Shown here: piece after piece, positions 55,769-63,593 of the stretch
How positions within the stretch are numbered: the stretch's first letter is position 1
Layout of the letters: each line of letters starts with the position of its first letter
Source of the DNA: JBBPZA01 sp963797015
GTDB lineage: Bacteria > Actinomycetota > Thermoleophilia > Solirubrobacterales > Solirubrobacteraceae
Direction of reading: 5' to 3'
NCBI GenBank assembly: GCA_963797015.1
Contig: CAWCNV010000002.1
Location: forward strand, 1 to 64,000
Length of the DNA stretch: 64,000 nucleotides
Program-made: the position numbers and the translations under genes
Notes under the pieces: generated by a model
Told to the model about the DNA's origin: nothing
Seen by the model: the letters and a program-made list of their open reading frames with translations, nothing else
The model's database searches: none

Positions 55769-56458
55769 ATGCGTGTCCTCGTCGTCGAAGACGAAGTGAA
55801 GATGGCCAGCCTGATACGTCGCGGCCTCAAGGGCGACGGCATGGCCGTCGACGTGGCCATCAAGGGCGAGGACGCCCTCTGGATGGCCGGCGCGACGGCG
55901 TACGACGCGATCATCCTCGACGTCATGCTGCCCGGCATGGACGGCTTCGAGGTCTGCCGAAAGCTGCGCGAGGACGCGGTATGGGCGCCGGTGCTCATGC
56001 TCACAGCCCGTGACGCCGTCGAGGATCGCGCGCAGGGCCTGGATACCGGAGCCGACGACTATCTCATCAAGCCGTTCTCGTTCGTCGAGCTGTCCGCACG
56101 GCTGCGCGCCCTCGTACGCCGCGGCGCGGTCGAACGGCCCACCGTCCTGCGCGCGGGAGACCTGCAGCTCGATCCATCCTCAAAGCGCGTCCGGCGTGGC
56201 AACAGCGACATCTCGCTGTCCGCCAAGGAATACGCCCTCCTGGAGACGTTCATGCGCCGGCCGGGCGAGATCCTCGATCGCTTCCAGCTGCTCGAACACG
56301 CGTGGGACTACGAATACGAGAATCGCTCCAACATCGTCGACGTCTACGTGCGCTATCTGCGCGAGAAGGTCGATCGACCCTTCGGCGTGGAATCGATCGA
56401 GACCGTTCGCGGAGCTGGTTACCGGTTTCGCGCTGACGGTGGGCGGTCCCACGACTAA
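55769..56458 (+). CDS. OmpR-family response regulator, orphan
   Basis: 229 aa. Receiver: VVEDEVK, Asp51 in IILDVMLPGMDGFEVC, T in MLTARDAVE, K in YLIKPFSF. Winged helix: LSAKEYALLETFM, recognition helix ENRSNIVDVYVRYLREKVDR, GAGYRFRAD. This closely follows the CutR/MprA pattern (NIVDVYVRYLREK). No kinase gene follows; the next gene, 149 bp away, is a divergently placed CDF exporter. The kinase may be the orphan at 30846 or the broken one at 46653. Lower-GC codon use than neighbours (for example GAATAC, AAT) hints at separate ancestry. Confidence 0.93.
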   Translation: MRVLVVEDEVKMASLIRRGLKGDGMAVDVAIKGEDALWMAGATAYDAIILDVMLPGMDGFEVCRKLREDAVWAPVLMLTARDAVEDRAQGLDTGADDYLIKPFSFVELSARLRALVRRGAVERPTVLRAGDLQLDPSSKRVRRGNSDISLSAKEYALLETFMRRPGEILDRFQLLEHAWDYEYENRSNIVDVYVRYLREKVDRPFGVESIETVRGAGYRFRADGGRSHD

Positions 56459-56606
56459 CGCCGTCCGCCGCTGGTCAAGGCGGCGCTGCCATCTGCGCAC
56501 CAGCGAGGAGCGTCGAGCGACGCATCCTTGCCGAGTCGAAACGGTCCGTGCGGGACGAGAACCAGTGCCGCTGTGGCGCGCGCGTTCGCGTTGGGGGCGC
56601 GGTGGT

Positions 56607-57347
56607 TCAGCGCGTGGCGTGTTGGCTGCTCGGCGCGCCCGGGCTTGCCGCTGCGGAGGGGTCGGGGTGGTGGCCTGGGTCGTTGCGGACGGTGGTGAAC
56701 GACTGCCAGCTGATGCGCAGGATCACGACTGTGATGATCAGGCCGATGATCGGGTCGCCGATGTTGAGGCCGAGCGCGACGACGATTGCGCTGGCGACGA
56801 CGGCGAGGCTGACGAAGCCGTCGGTGCGGGCGTGGTTGCCGTCGGCGATCAGTGCGGGGCTGTTGAGGTTGCGGCCGGCGCGCAGGCGGACCTGGGCGGC
56901 GATCTCGTTGCCGAGGAAGCCGATTGCGCCGGCGGCGGCCAGCGCGCCGAGGTGGTCGATCTGCTGGGGGTTGACGAGGCGGTCGATCGCTTCGGCGGCG
57001 GCGACGCAGGCGCTGATGAAGATGGTTGCGACGACGAAGTAGCCGGCGCGTTTCTCGGCCGGAAAGGAGCGCAGCAGGAACGCGGCGCCGAGCGGGATGG
57101 CGGTGAGCGCGTCGCCGAAGTTGTGGATCAAGTCGGCGAGCAGCGCGACGCTGGATGTCGCGACGAACACCGCGACCTGCGCGAGCGCGGTGACCAGCAG
57201 CACCGCGAGACTGAGCGAGACGGCGCGCAGCCCGGCCTTGGATCGCTTGATCGAGGCGTCCACGAGGCCGTGGCTGTGACCGTGGCCGCCGCCGTGGCTG
57301 TGCGCATGACCGTGATCGTGCGGGTGGTCGTGGTCGTGGGTGCTCAT
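56607..57347 (-). CDS. Cation diffusion facilitator (CDF) exporter lacking the cytosolic domain
   Basis: 246 aa. His-rich N-terminus (residues 4-27: alternating HDHDH, HGHAHSHGGGHGHSHG) followed by six membrane helices. Zn/Cd-site residues: helix 2 LADLIHNFGDALTAI and helix 5 ADGNHARTDGFVSLAVV. It ends about 25 residues after helix 6, so the usual 80-residue ferredoxin-like C-terminal domain is missing. C-terminal-less CDFs exist naturally, so this need not be a truncation. Co-transcribed with the ArsR-type regulator (ATGA overlap at 57344-57347). Exports Zn2+, Co2+, Cd2+ or similar. Confidence 0.92.
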   Translation of the reverse strand: MSTHDHDHPHDHGHAHSHGGGHGHSHGLVDASIKRSKAGLRAVSLSLAVLLVTALAQVAVFVATSSVALLADLIHNFGDALTAIPLGAAFLLRSFPAEKRAGYFVVATIFISACVAAAEAIDRLVNPQQIDHLGALAAAGAIGFLGNEIAAQVRLRAGRNLNSPALIADGNHARTDGFVSLAVVASAIVVALGLNIGDPIIGLIITVVILRISWQSFTTVRNDPGHHPDPSAAASPGAPSSQHATR

Positions 57348-57709
57348 GACGCCTTGGCGCGGCGATCGAGTGGCTGGGCGCCGAGGCGTAGGTGCTCGAC
57401 GTGGAAGACGGCCTGGTCGAGCAGCTCGGCGACATGGGGGTCATGCAGCGCGTAGATGACCTGCTTGCCGCGGCGCTCGCCGATCACCAGGCCGAGATGA
57501 CGCAGCTGGCGCAGCTGGTGGGAAACGGCGGATGCCTCCATGCCGACCGCGTCGGCGAGCTCGCCGACCGAGCACGAGCCCTGCTTGAGGGCCCCAAGGA
57601 TGAGAACGCGGCTTGGCGCGGAGAGGACCTGCATGCGTTCGGCGATGACCCGCGCGGTCTGCGCGTCGATCGGGACGGCCCGTGTTTTGCCGGCGACTCC
57701 GTGACTCAT
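57344..57709 (-). CDS. ArsR/SmtB-family metal-responsive repressor
   Basis: 121 aa. Winged helix: MQVLSAPSRVLILGALKQGS, recognition helix MEASAVSHQLRQLRHLGLVI, wing GERRGKQVIYALHDPHVAEL, and C-terminal helix 5 ELLDQAVFHVEHL with His/Asp positioned like the alpha5 Zn site of SmtB/CzrA (DPHVAE...HVEH). No Cys in the alpha3 position, so arsenic is unlikely and Zn/Co likelier. First gene of a two-gene operon with the CDF exporter. A CATCCG palindrome overlaps its start codon. Confidence 0.93.
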   Translation of the reverse strand: MSHGVAGKTRAVPIDAQTARVIAERMQVLSAPSRVLILGALKQGSCSVGELADAVGMEASAVSHQLRQLRHLGLVIGERRGKQVIYALHDPHVAELLDQAVFHVEHLRLGAQPLDRRAKAS

Positions 57710-57720
57710 CCGAACGGATG
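57707..57720. promoter_or_regulatory. Palindrome at the ArsR/SmtB gene start
   Basis: CATCCGAACGGATG is a perfect 6-2-6 dyad whose first three bases are the start codon of the repressor gene. Position and symmetry suit an autoregulatory SmtB-type operator, though the sequence differs from the classical 12-2-12 consensus. Confidence 0.45.
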
Positions 57721-57745
57721 ATAGATGGTTCAGATGTTCCGTGGT

Positions 57746-58365
57746 TCACTGCAAGGCGCGGCGGCGATGTGGACAGCGGGCGCTCTCGAGTTGCGCGGCG
57801 CCTTCTGGTGCGTGGTGGGCGAGCGCGGCGGCGAGGAACCGGTACGTGTGTTCCTCGGCGAGCTTGCGTGAGTCGGCGAACACGATCGGGACGGCCGGGT
57901 GGCGAACCTCGAGACGCGCGACGAGCACGAGCGGCCAGCCCGGTTGGGTGTGCTCGTTGTCACGCGGCATGCCGTGGCGTGCTTCGACAGCGACCGCGGC
58001 GGCCGGCAGCGCGGCGAGCCGGTGAGCGCGGAGTTCAGCGACCCCTCGACCAGCGACTTGATGAAGTCCTCCAGGATCTTGCGCTCGAACTGGCGACGAG
58101 CCGCTCGCCGTGGCGGACCGGGCGCCCGCCCGCGCGGGCCAGCTCCCGGAACTCGAGTGGCGAGACGCGGCGAGATCCGGCCGACGCTCGGTCGTGGCAC
58201 GCGCGGCGAAGCGGGCGGTGCCCGCGCGAAGCGAGCTGACATCGCGCTGCTCGGCGACGACCGCGAGGATGCGCAGCGGGTCCTCGAGCGAGACCTCGGT
58301 CAGCTCGCGCGCGGCGGCGTCGATGAGCCGGACGTTCGTGGTCAGCAGGCGAGCGGGAAGCGCGC
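57746..58365 (-). pseudogene. ERCC4-domain nuclease remnant
   Basis: Pieces of an actinobacterial ERCC4-domain protein are spread over three frames on the minus strand: LTTNVRLIDAAARELTEVSL with DPLRILAVVAEQRDVSSLRA; then QFERKILEDFIKSLVEGSLN with SALTGS (normally ERK-x-L-DFVxSL, the nuclease core); then LAALPAAAVAVEARHG, HTQPGWPLVLVARLEVRHPA, VPIVFADSRKLAEEHTYRFL. First and last pieces share a frame, so indels cancel. The N-terminal part of the protein is missing, ending 39 bp from the tRNA-Gly fragment. Clearly decayed. The parent family is of unknown role. Confidence 0.7.
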
Positions 58366-58403
58366 ATAGGGGCGGCGTTCAGACGCTCGAACAGCTTCTC
58401 GGA

Positions 58404-58476
58404 AGCGGCTGAAGGGACTCGAACCCTCGACCTTCTGCATGGCAAGCAGACCGTGATCGCTTGTCCGCTACCGCTT
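58404..58476 (-). tRNA. tRNA-Gly(GCC) 3' half with non-canonical 5' half (probable att scar)
   Basis: Minus strand, 3' part intact (58404-58450): anticodon stem TCTGC/GCAGA, loop TTGCCAT with anticodon GCC, T arm GAGGG-TTCGAGT-CCCTT, acceptor CAGCCGC and discriminator T. The 26 bases before the anticodon stem do not form a D arm (no GCTC...GAGC). The acceptor 5' candidate GCGGTAG pairs at six of seven positions. A preserved half from the anticodon to the 3' end is what phage or island integration leaves behind. Not a functional tRNA as read. Confidence 0.6.
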
Positions 58477-58931
58477 TATCCCTGCATATCGGGCACGTCG
58501 GCGCCTTCGACGCGCAGTCGTTCTGTGTCGGGTTTGGCTGGGGTTCTGGCACCGAATAGGCACCGAGACGCGGGGGCCTGGCGGGTGTGGCAAGCGCCTG
58601 GTTCGCTGCTGCGTTGCATGGAGGCTGTCGTCGGAATCGTCGCCGCGAACGCAGAAGAATGGCTCGACGCCTCACGCTACTAGCGGGCCCTTTGTGCGAC
58701 CGCCTGCATGGAACCCGGGAGGAGGCCGGTGAGCCGCCGTACGAGCTTGGGGCGCTGCGCGTCTGCTTGACGCGTGTTGCGTGGCGGGCGTAGGTTCGCG
58801 TGGGCGAGTGCCTTGTGGCGCTCGCTGGCAGTCCGGGTCGCGTCTCGTCGGCGAGCCGGCGGCAGCGCCTTTGGCACTCGTTCGTAGCCGATTGACGCCG
58901 GTCGGGGCCACAACCATGAGGGAGCGCCAGT
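58477..58931. other. Intergenic region, no gene supported
   Basis: 455 bp between the tRNA-Gly half and the small conserved protein at 58932. Open frames cross it on both strands but show no domains or ribosome sites. If the tRNA half is an att scar, this is the element side. No repeats recognised. Confidence 0.45.
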
Positions 58932-59231
58932 ATGCGGATGATGATGAAGGTGCAGATGCCGACCGAGTCGGGCAACGACGCGATAAAGGACGGGAGCCTG
59001 CCGCAGATCATGGGCTCGTCGATCGAAGCGCTGAAGGCGGAGGCGGCCTACTTCACAGCCGAGGGCGGGATGCGAACCGCGCTGATCTTCTTCGAGATGA
59101 ACGATTCGAGCGACATCCCACCGGCGGCGGAGCCGCTCTTCATGGGCCTGGGCGCGAAGATCACGCTCTCGCCTGTGATGAACGCGCAGGAGATGCAATC
59201 CGGCGTCGCGAAGGCGACGGAAGCGATGTAG
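58932..59231 (+). CDS. Small conserved protein, dimeric alpha/beta-barrel-like
   Basis: 99 aa. Pattern: strand MRMMMKVQMP, helix TESGNDAIKDGSLPQIMGSS with EALKAEAAYF, strand MRTALIFFEM, helix SDIPPAAEPLFMGLGAKI, strand TLSPVMNAQEM and closing helix. The beta-alpha-beta-beta-alpha-beta layout and the phrase LKAEAAYFTAEGGMRTALIF recall the conserved actinobacterial/proteobacterial family of about 95 aa with a ferredoxin-like fold. GGAG lies 10 bp before the ATG. Function unknown. Confidence 0.75.
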   Translation: MRMMMKVQMPTESGNDAIKDGSLPQIMGSSIEALKAEAAYFTAEGGMRTALIFFEMNDSSDIPPAAEPLFMGLGAKITLSPVMNAQEMQSGVAKATEAM

Positions 59232-59507
59232 CGCCGTTGCGGGCGCCGCCGGCGCGCCGCGGTTGACCCGCGCGTTCGGGATGCGGCACCGGCCGCAGTC
59301 CAATCGGCCGGTCGATGGCCACGCCATGTCGCATCCGCCCATATGGGCAAGCGCGCGAGGCAACCGTGGCCCCGGCTCTCGTCCCCTGGCTGGTGGTCCT
59401 CGCGGCCGGCCCCGTCGGTCTCGCCCTCTCCGCAGATCACCCGCCGGCGACCCGACCCGGGAACGCGCTGGGAGAGGTCCCCGCAGATCGGGGTACCGGC
59501 TGCAGGA

Positions 59508-59753
59508 CTACGAGAACGGCCGGGTCACCAACCCCGCCCTGTTCGGGCCTGGGCGCCAAGCGCGGCGTCCGGCGCGCTGTAGCTCGCCGTAGGCGCGCGC
59601 CATCTGCGGCACCGAGTTACCAACGTTCGACGCCAACAGGATCGCCGCACGCTCACGCGTAGCGAAGTGCTTGGCTTGCTTGGCCCTGCACTTGAGCGTG
59701 ACGGCCTCCTCGTGCGCGAGCGGCCTGACGAAGACTTCCGCGGGACGCATCAT
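59508..59753 (-). pseudogene. IS630-family transposase N-terminal remnant
   Basis: From the ATG at 59753: MRPAEVFVRPLAHEEAVTLK, then RAKQAKHFATRERAAILLAS with NVGNSVPQMARAYG, the N-terminal helix-turn-helix of IS630 transposases (VRPLs-eEa...R-RA-ILLas-G-sVpeIA). The frame leaves homology after AYGELQRAG, and no DDE domain follows. No terminal inverted repeats located. A fossil of an insertion sequence. Confidence 0.6.
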
Positions 59754-59827
59754 CACCTCCAAGGCTCCGATGCGTCCCAGTTCGCCGCCGACCGCGAGTT
59801 TCCGGTCAAACAATTCGAGAAGGGCCA

Positions 59828-61048
59828 CTAGGGCGAGCTCGCGCCCTGCTCGTCTCCCTGGGCCTGCGTCTGGTCCCCCGAAGCACCGCTGTTCCCCGCG
59901 TCCTCCGAGATCGGTGCGGCTCCCGCGACCGCGGTCTGCCCTGGCTGGCCCTGCGGACCGTCCGCTCCTTGCGATCCGTCCGCTCCCTGCGATCCGGTGC
60001 TCGCCGCCGAGCCGACGGAGCTGCCCGGCGACTCACGGCCGTCGCTCTCGTCGCGCCCGCTCTGACCGCCCTGCGCTCCATGCTGGTTGAGCGTTGACTG
60101 GACGCCCGACGCGCCGGCCGTGTCGCCGTTGCCGTGCTCGTGGGCGCCGGCCTTTGTCCGGCTTCGCGCGGGAGCCGCGGCGACCTCGGCAGGGCCGCGC
60201 GCACTGTGTGCTGAGACAGCGACGGGAGCCGGCGCCGTCGTCGCGTCGGTGCTGCGCTGTGCCCCGGCGGTCCCCGCCGCGATCGCTTCCCGGGCCGGCG
60301 GGTGCGGCTCCTGATGCGGCCCCTTGTCCGAAGCGACCTGCGCGGCTCCCCCGGCGGCGGCGCCGGTGACCGCAACGACCGCACACACTTTCGCGGCCAC
60401 CGCCAAGGGACCGGCGCTCGACCCGGACTCGGACAGCAGGGCGAGCAGCGATGCGTTCTTGCCGTCCGCCGCCCACATCGCGAGCGGGACAGGCGTGACC
60501 GCGGTGGCAGCCCTGCGCAGCGTGCTCCTCGCCCGGTGAACGAGTTGGTGCAGCGCCCCCTCGCTCACGTCGAGGAGCGAAGCCGCCTCGGCCCCGCTGC
60601 GACCCTCGACCGCGGTCAGGAGCACGGCGTCGCGCTGTTGTCCGGGCAGCGCGGCGATCCCAGCGATCGTGTGATGCGCGCGGAGGCGCTCCTCGACGAA
60701 GGACGCGACGTTGTCGCCGGCCGGGAGCGCCTCCGACAGCTCGCCGTCGGCTCGGGCCCGGTCGCGGACGGCGTCCAGCGCGGCGTTGTGCACGACGCGG
60801 TAGAGCCACGCGCGGACGTTCTGCAACTCGGCGCCTCCGCGGAGGGAGGCCCATGTTCGCGCGAAGCTCTCCTGGACGACGTCCTCGGAGCGGCCGTCGC
60901 GCAGGATGCGGTGCGCGTAGGCGATGAGCGGACGGCGGTAGCGCTCGACCAGCACGGCGAACGCCGACTCGTGACCCGCGCGGGCGAGGCCGACGAGCCG
61001 TTCGTCGGTCTGGGTGCGGAGAACGAAGTCCGAGAGCCTCGGGCTCAT
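59828..61048 (-). CDS. ECF-type sigma factor with transmembrane helix and collagen-like tail
   Basis: 406 aa from the ATG at 61048. Sigma-2: ALVERYRRPLIAYAHRILRD with VVQESFARTWASLRGG (residues about 28-75). Sigma-4: AHHTIAGIAALPGQQRDAVL with EGRSGAEAASLLDVSEGALH (about 120-170). Unlike ordinary ECFs of about 180 aa, it continues with a hydrophobic helix (about 212-232, VAAKVCAVVAVTGAAAGGAA) and 170 residues of Ala/Gly/Ser/Gln-rich sequence including GXY triplets (GSQGADGSQGADGPQGQPGQ). If the helix inserts, the tail lies outside the membrane: sigma factor and sensor in one chain. No separate anti-sigma gene is adjacent. Confidence 0.85.
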   Translation of the reverse strand: MSPRLSDFVLRTQTDERLVGLARAGHESAFAVLVERYRRPLIAYAHRILRDGRSEDVVQESFARTWASLRGGAELQNVRAWLYRVVHNAALDAVRDRARADGELSEALPAGDNVASFVEERLRAHHTIAGIAALPGQQRDAVLLTAVEGRSGAEAASLLDVSEGALHQLVHRARSTLRRAATAVTPVPLAMWAADGKNASLLALLSESGSSAGPLAVAAKVCAVVAVTGAAAGGAAQVASDKGPHQEPHPPAREAIAAGTAGAQRSTDATTAPAPVAVSAHSARGPAEVAAAPARSRTKAGAHEHGNGDTAGASGVQSTLNQHGAQGGQSGRDESDGRESPGSSVGSAASTGSQGADGSQGADGPQGQPGQTAVAGAAPISEDAGNSGASGDQTQAQGDEQGASSP

Positions 61049-61376
61049 ACCACGACCTTCCATCGGCAGGCGCGGATTCGCGCTGAAGGCCGGCTGACCA
61101 GAACCCGTCCTGCACCTCGGCACCGTACTGCGCCGCGCCGAAGCGTGACCCGCGCCATCGCTCGGGCCGCCGCCCGCTGTGCCAGCTCGACCGGCGTGAG
61201 CGCGGTGATCACGATCCGCACGAGCCGCAGGGCGCGCTCGTGCCGCGATGGCGGTGGCGGCGCCCAGTTCGGCGCCGCCACGCATCGACCGCCGCCGACG
61301 GCATTGCGCATAGAGAGGGCTCCGCGCGGTGCGGACTGCTCGACGCTGCACCGTGGGCGGCGCTGTCGCACGGCCG
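61049..61376. other. Intergenic region, no gene supported
   Basis: 328 bp between the ECF gene start and the collagen-like protein stop. Contains the ECF promoter region, but no hexamers I can assign with confidence. No repeats or RNA genes recognised. Confidence 0.4.
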
Positions 61377-61988
61377 CTACTCGCCCTGGTCGCCGGACTG
61401 GCCCTGCTCGCCGGACTGGCCCTGGCCGCTCGAGGGAGCCGACGGCGCCGCGTTCGGCGGGGACACGGGAGTGGTCGCGGGCGGCTCGCCATTGTCGCCG
61501 GACTGGCCCGGCTCGCCGGAAGGGCCCTGCTCGCCGGACTGGTTCGCCTCGCTCTGTTCGCCGACCGGGCCTTGTTCGCCGACCGGGCCCTGCTCGCCGG
61601 AAGGACCTTGCTCGCCGGACTGGTTCGCCTCGCCTTGTTCGCCGACCGGGCCCTGCTCCCCGACCGGGCCCTCGTCGCCGGACTGGTTCGCCTGGTCCTT
61701 CTCGCCGGAAGGATCGGACACGGGCGGCTGGCCCGCGTTCACGTCCTTGGCGGGCTCGGTCGCCGGCTCCGTCGTGGTGGTCGTCGTGGTCTCCGTGCCG
61801 GTGACCGGGGTCGTCGTGTCCTGCGCGCCGCGCGGGCCTGTCGCATCGACGGTGCCGGTCGTCGCGGCCGGGGTCTCGTCGTGCCCAGTGACCGTCGCCG
61901 CGACGGCGACCGCGCTGCCGGCGGCCGTCATCGCGAGCGCCGCGGCCAGAACGGGCCACTTCCTGAGATACCGCTTGATGGTGCTCAT
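61377..61988 (-). CDS. Secreted collagen-like (Gly-x-y) repeat protein
   Basis: 203 aa. Signal peptide residues 8-31 (WPVLAAALAMTAAGSAVAVA). A Thr-rich spacer (TTTPVTGTETTTTTTTEPAT) is followed by Gly-x-y triplets of the GEQ, GPV, GPS type, interrupted twice by EANQSGEQ, from about residue 100 to 165, then Pro/Ala-rich and a final GQS GEQ run. Bacterial collagen-like stalks form triple helices on the surface. No anchor (LPxTG or lipobox) is visible, so it may be released or held by the Thr-rich part. Its neighbour, the ECF sigma factor, has a related Gly-x-y tail. Confidence 0.8.
   Translation of the reverse strand: MSTIKRYLRKWPVLAAALAMTAAGSAVAVAATVTGHDETPAATTGTVDATGPRGAQDTTTPVTGTETTTTTTTEPATEPAKDVNAGQPPVSDPSGEKDQANQSGDEGPVGEQGPVGEQGEANQSGEQGPSGEQGPVGEQGPVGEQSEANQSGEQGPSGEPGQSGDNGEPPATTPVSPPNAAPSAPSSGQGQSGEQGQSGDQGE
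61534..61700 (-). repeat. Tandem coding repeats of the collagen-like gene
   Basis: The block CCGGACTGGTTCGCC recurs at 61534, 61615 and 61678 (periods 81 and 63 bp, i.e. 27 and 21 codons), with GTTCGCCGACCGGGCC sub-repeats between. Period differences are multiples of 9 bp (one Gly-x-y triplet), consistent with copy-number variation by slippage without loss of triplet register. Confidence 0.7.
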
Positions 61989-62009
61989 CGTGCTCCTTTG
62001 AGGGGGCTA

Positions 62010-62372
62010 TCAAAGGATGTGACTCACGAGCCCGCCAAATCTCACGGTCACGACTTCGAAAGAGGGGCACCAACGGCATTCACCTTCGAGTCCGCCGACG
62101 GCGCGCAGGGGCCTACGAGCTGGGGACGGCGGGGCGCCGAGACCCCGACGGACACACCGGCGCCGACGATGAGCACGCCCGAGCGCTTCGGCGAGGCGGA
62201 GCGAGCCGGTGCCGATCGCCGCTGCGCAGACCAGCGTGCTGAGGATCAACCCGGTGAGAAGGCCGGCGCGCTCGACGCCCAGGCGCTGGACGCCCGAGTA
62301 CCAAGCCACGAACGCGATCGCCGTCACGGCCACCGCGATTAAGAAGAGCCTGAGAGGGCCAACGGTCCACAT
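62010..62372 (-). pseudogene. EamA/DMT transporter C-terminal remnant
   Basis: The open frame gives FLIAVAVTAIAFVAWYSGVQ, RLGVERAGLLTGLILSTLVC and AAAIGTGSLRLAEALG, the last two and a half helices of an EamA-domain protein. The expected ending (VLIVGAGVSVGVSAPRRPQL) is present in the next frame after a shift near 62175. The N-terminal eight helices are absent; the MacB-type permease stop lies 12 bp upstream. Non-functional. Confidence 0.7.
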
Positions 62373-62384
62373 CGCGCGATGCCA

Positions 62385-63589
62385 TCAGTCGTAGCGCATG
62401 GCCACGGCGGGGGGCATCCGCGCGGCGCGGCGGGCCGGGTAGTAGCCGAAGAAGAGGCCGACGGCGAGCGCGGTGGCAAACGCGACCAGCAGCGTAGCGG
62501 GGTCGACCGACGTCTGCCAGCCGGCGACGCTGTTGACGATGCGGGACGCCGCGAGCCCCAGGCCGATGCCCAGCGCGCCTCCCGTCGTGCAGAGCACGAG
62601 CGCCTCGGTGAGGAACTGCGCCTGGATGTGCCGGGGGTCGGCGCCGACCGCCTTGCGGATCCCGATCTCGCGCGTGCGCTCGGTGACTGAGACCAACATG
62701 ATGTTCATGATCCCGATGCCGCCGACGAGGAGCGCGATCACCCCGAGCGCGAGCGTGAGCGTCTGGAAGGTCTGGGTCGCGGCCTGCGCCGTGTTGATGA
62801 TCTGGGCCTGGTCCTCGGTCGACCAGTCCTCGAGTCCGCCGGGGAGCTTGTGCCGCTCGGCCATCAGGCTGTCGATCGCGTCCATCTTCGCCGCGACGTC
62901 GCCGGCGGACGCCACCTGCACGTCGGCGCCATGGACGTTGTCGCCGCCGAACAGCACGCGCTTGGCCACGGCGAGCGGGAGGAATGCGTTGTTGTCCAGG
63001 TTCTCGCCGCCCAGGCTGCCGCGGCGGGCGTACACCCCGACGACGGTGAACTCGCGGTCCAGCACGCGCACCATGTGGCCGATCGGGCTGGCCCCTGGGA
63101 AGAGCTTGCGCGCGGGGATGGCGCCCAGCACGATCACCTCGCGACCGAGGCGGTCGTCGTCGCGCGTCAGCAGGCGGCCCTGCGCGGCCGAGACGTTGTG
63201 GATGCGCAGGTAGTCGGGCGACACGCCGCTGACGAACGGGCTCGTCTGGATCCGGCCCGAGGAGATCGTCAGCCCTTCGACGACCTGGCGTGGCGCGACG
63301 ACCTGCACGCCCGGGAGCCTCGACACGGCCTCGAGGTCGGCAGGGGTGATCGTGCGGTCGGTCGACGTCATGACCCCATTGGGCAGCGTGATGAACTCGC
63401 CGTCGAAGAGCACGATGTTGGGTCCGAGCCGCTGCAGGTCGGCGGCGACGCCGGCGCGCGCGCCCGCGCTGATCGCCGTCAGCGTCACGAGCGACGCGAC
63501 GCCGATGATCACGCCCAGCGCGGTGAGCAGCCCGCGTAGCCAGTTGGCGCGCACGGCCTGCAGCGCCAGGCCGACGTGCTCGGCCACGC

Positions 63590-63593
<4 letters not shown>
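62385..63593 (-). CDS. MacB-type ABC transporter permease
   Basis: 402 aa from the GTG at 63593, overlapping the ATPase stop (GTGA). Topology: helix 20-45 (LRGLLTALGVIIGVASLVTL), MacB periplasmic core domain (about 50-250: NIVLFDGEFITLPNGV..., LGREVIVLGAIPARKLFPGA, IGHMVRVLDREFTVVGVYAR), then three FtsX helices with coupling motif RTREIGIRKAVGADPRHIQA, ending PPAVAMRYD. Complete single-FtsX permease that couples ATP hydrolysis in the cytosol to movements outside. Substrate unknown. Confidence 0.92.

Noticed and set aside
58035..58445. Minus-strand frame reading through the tRNA-Gly half (CRRSRVRVPSAASEKLFERL)
   Set aside because: Typical false translation through a tRNA; downstream part mixes frames of the ERCC4 remnant.
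59315..59662. Plus-strand frame with a hydrophobic start (VAPALVPWLVVLAAGPVGLA)
   Set aside because: Could be a fragment of a membrane protein, but no family recognised, no ribosome site, and composition drifts after 50 residues; not supportable as a gene.
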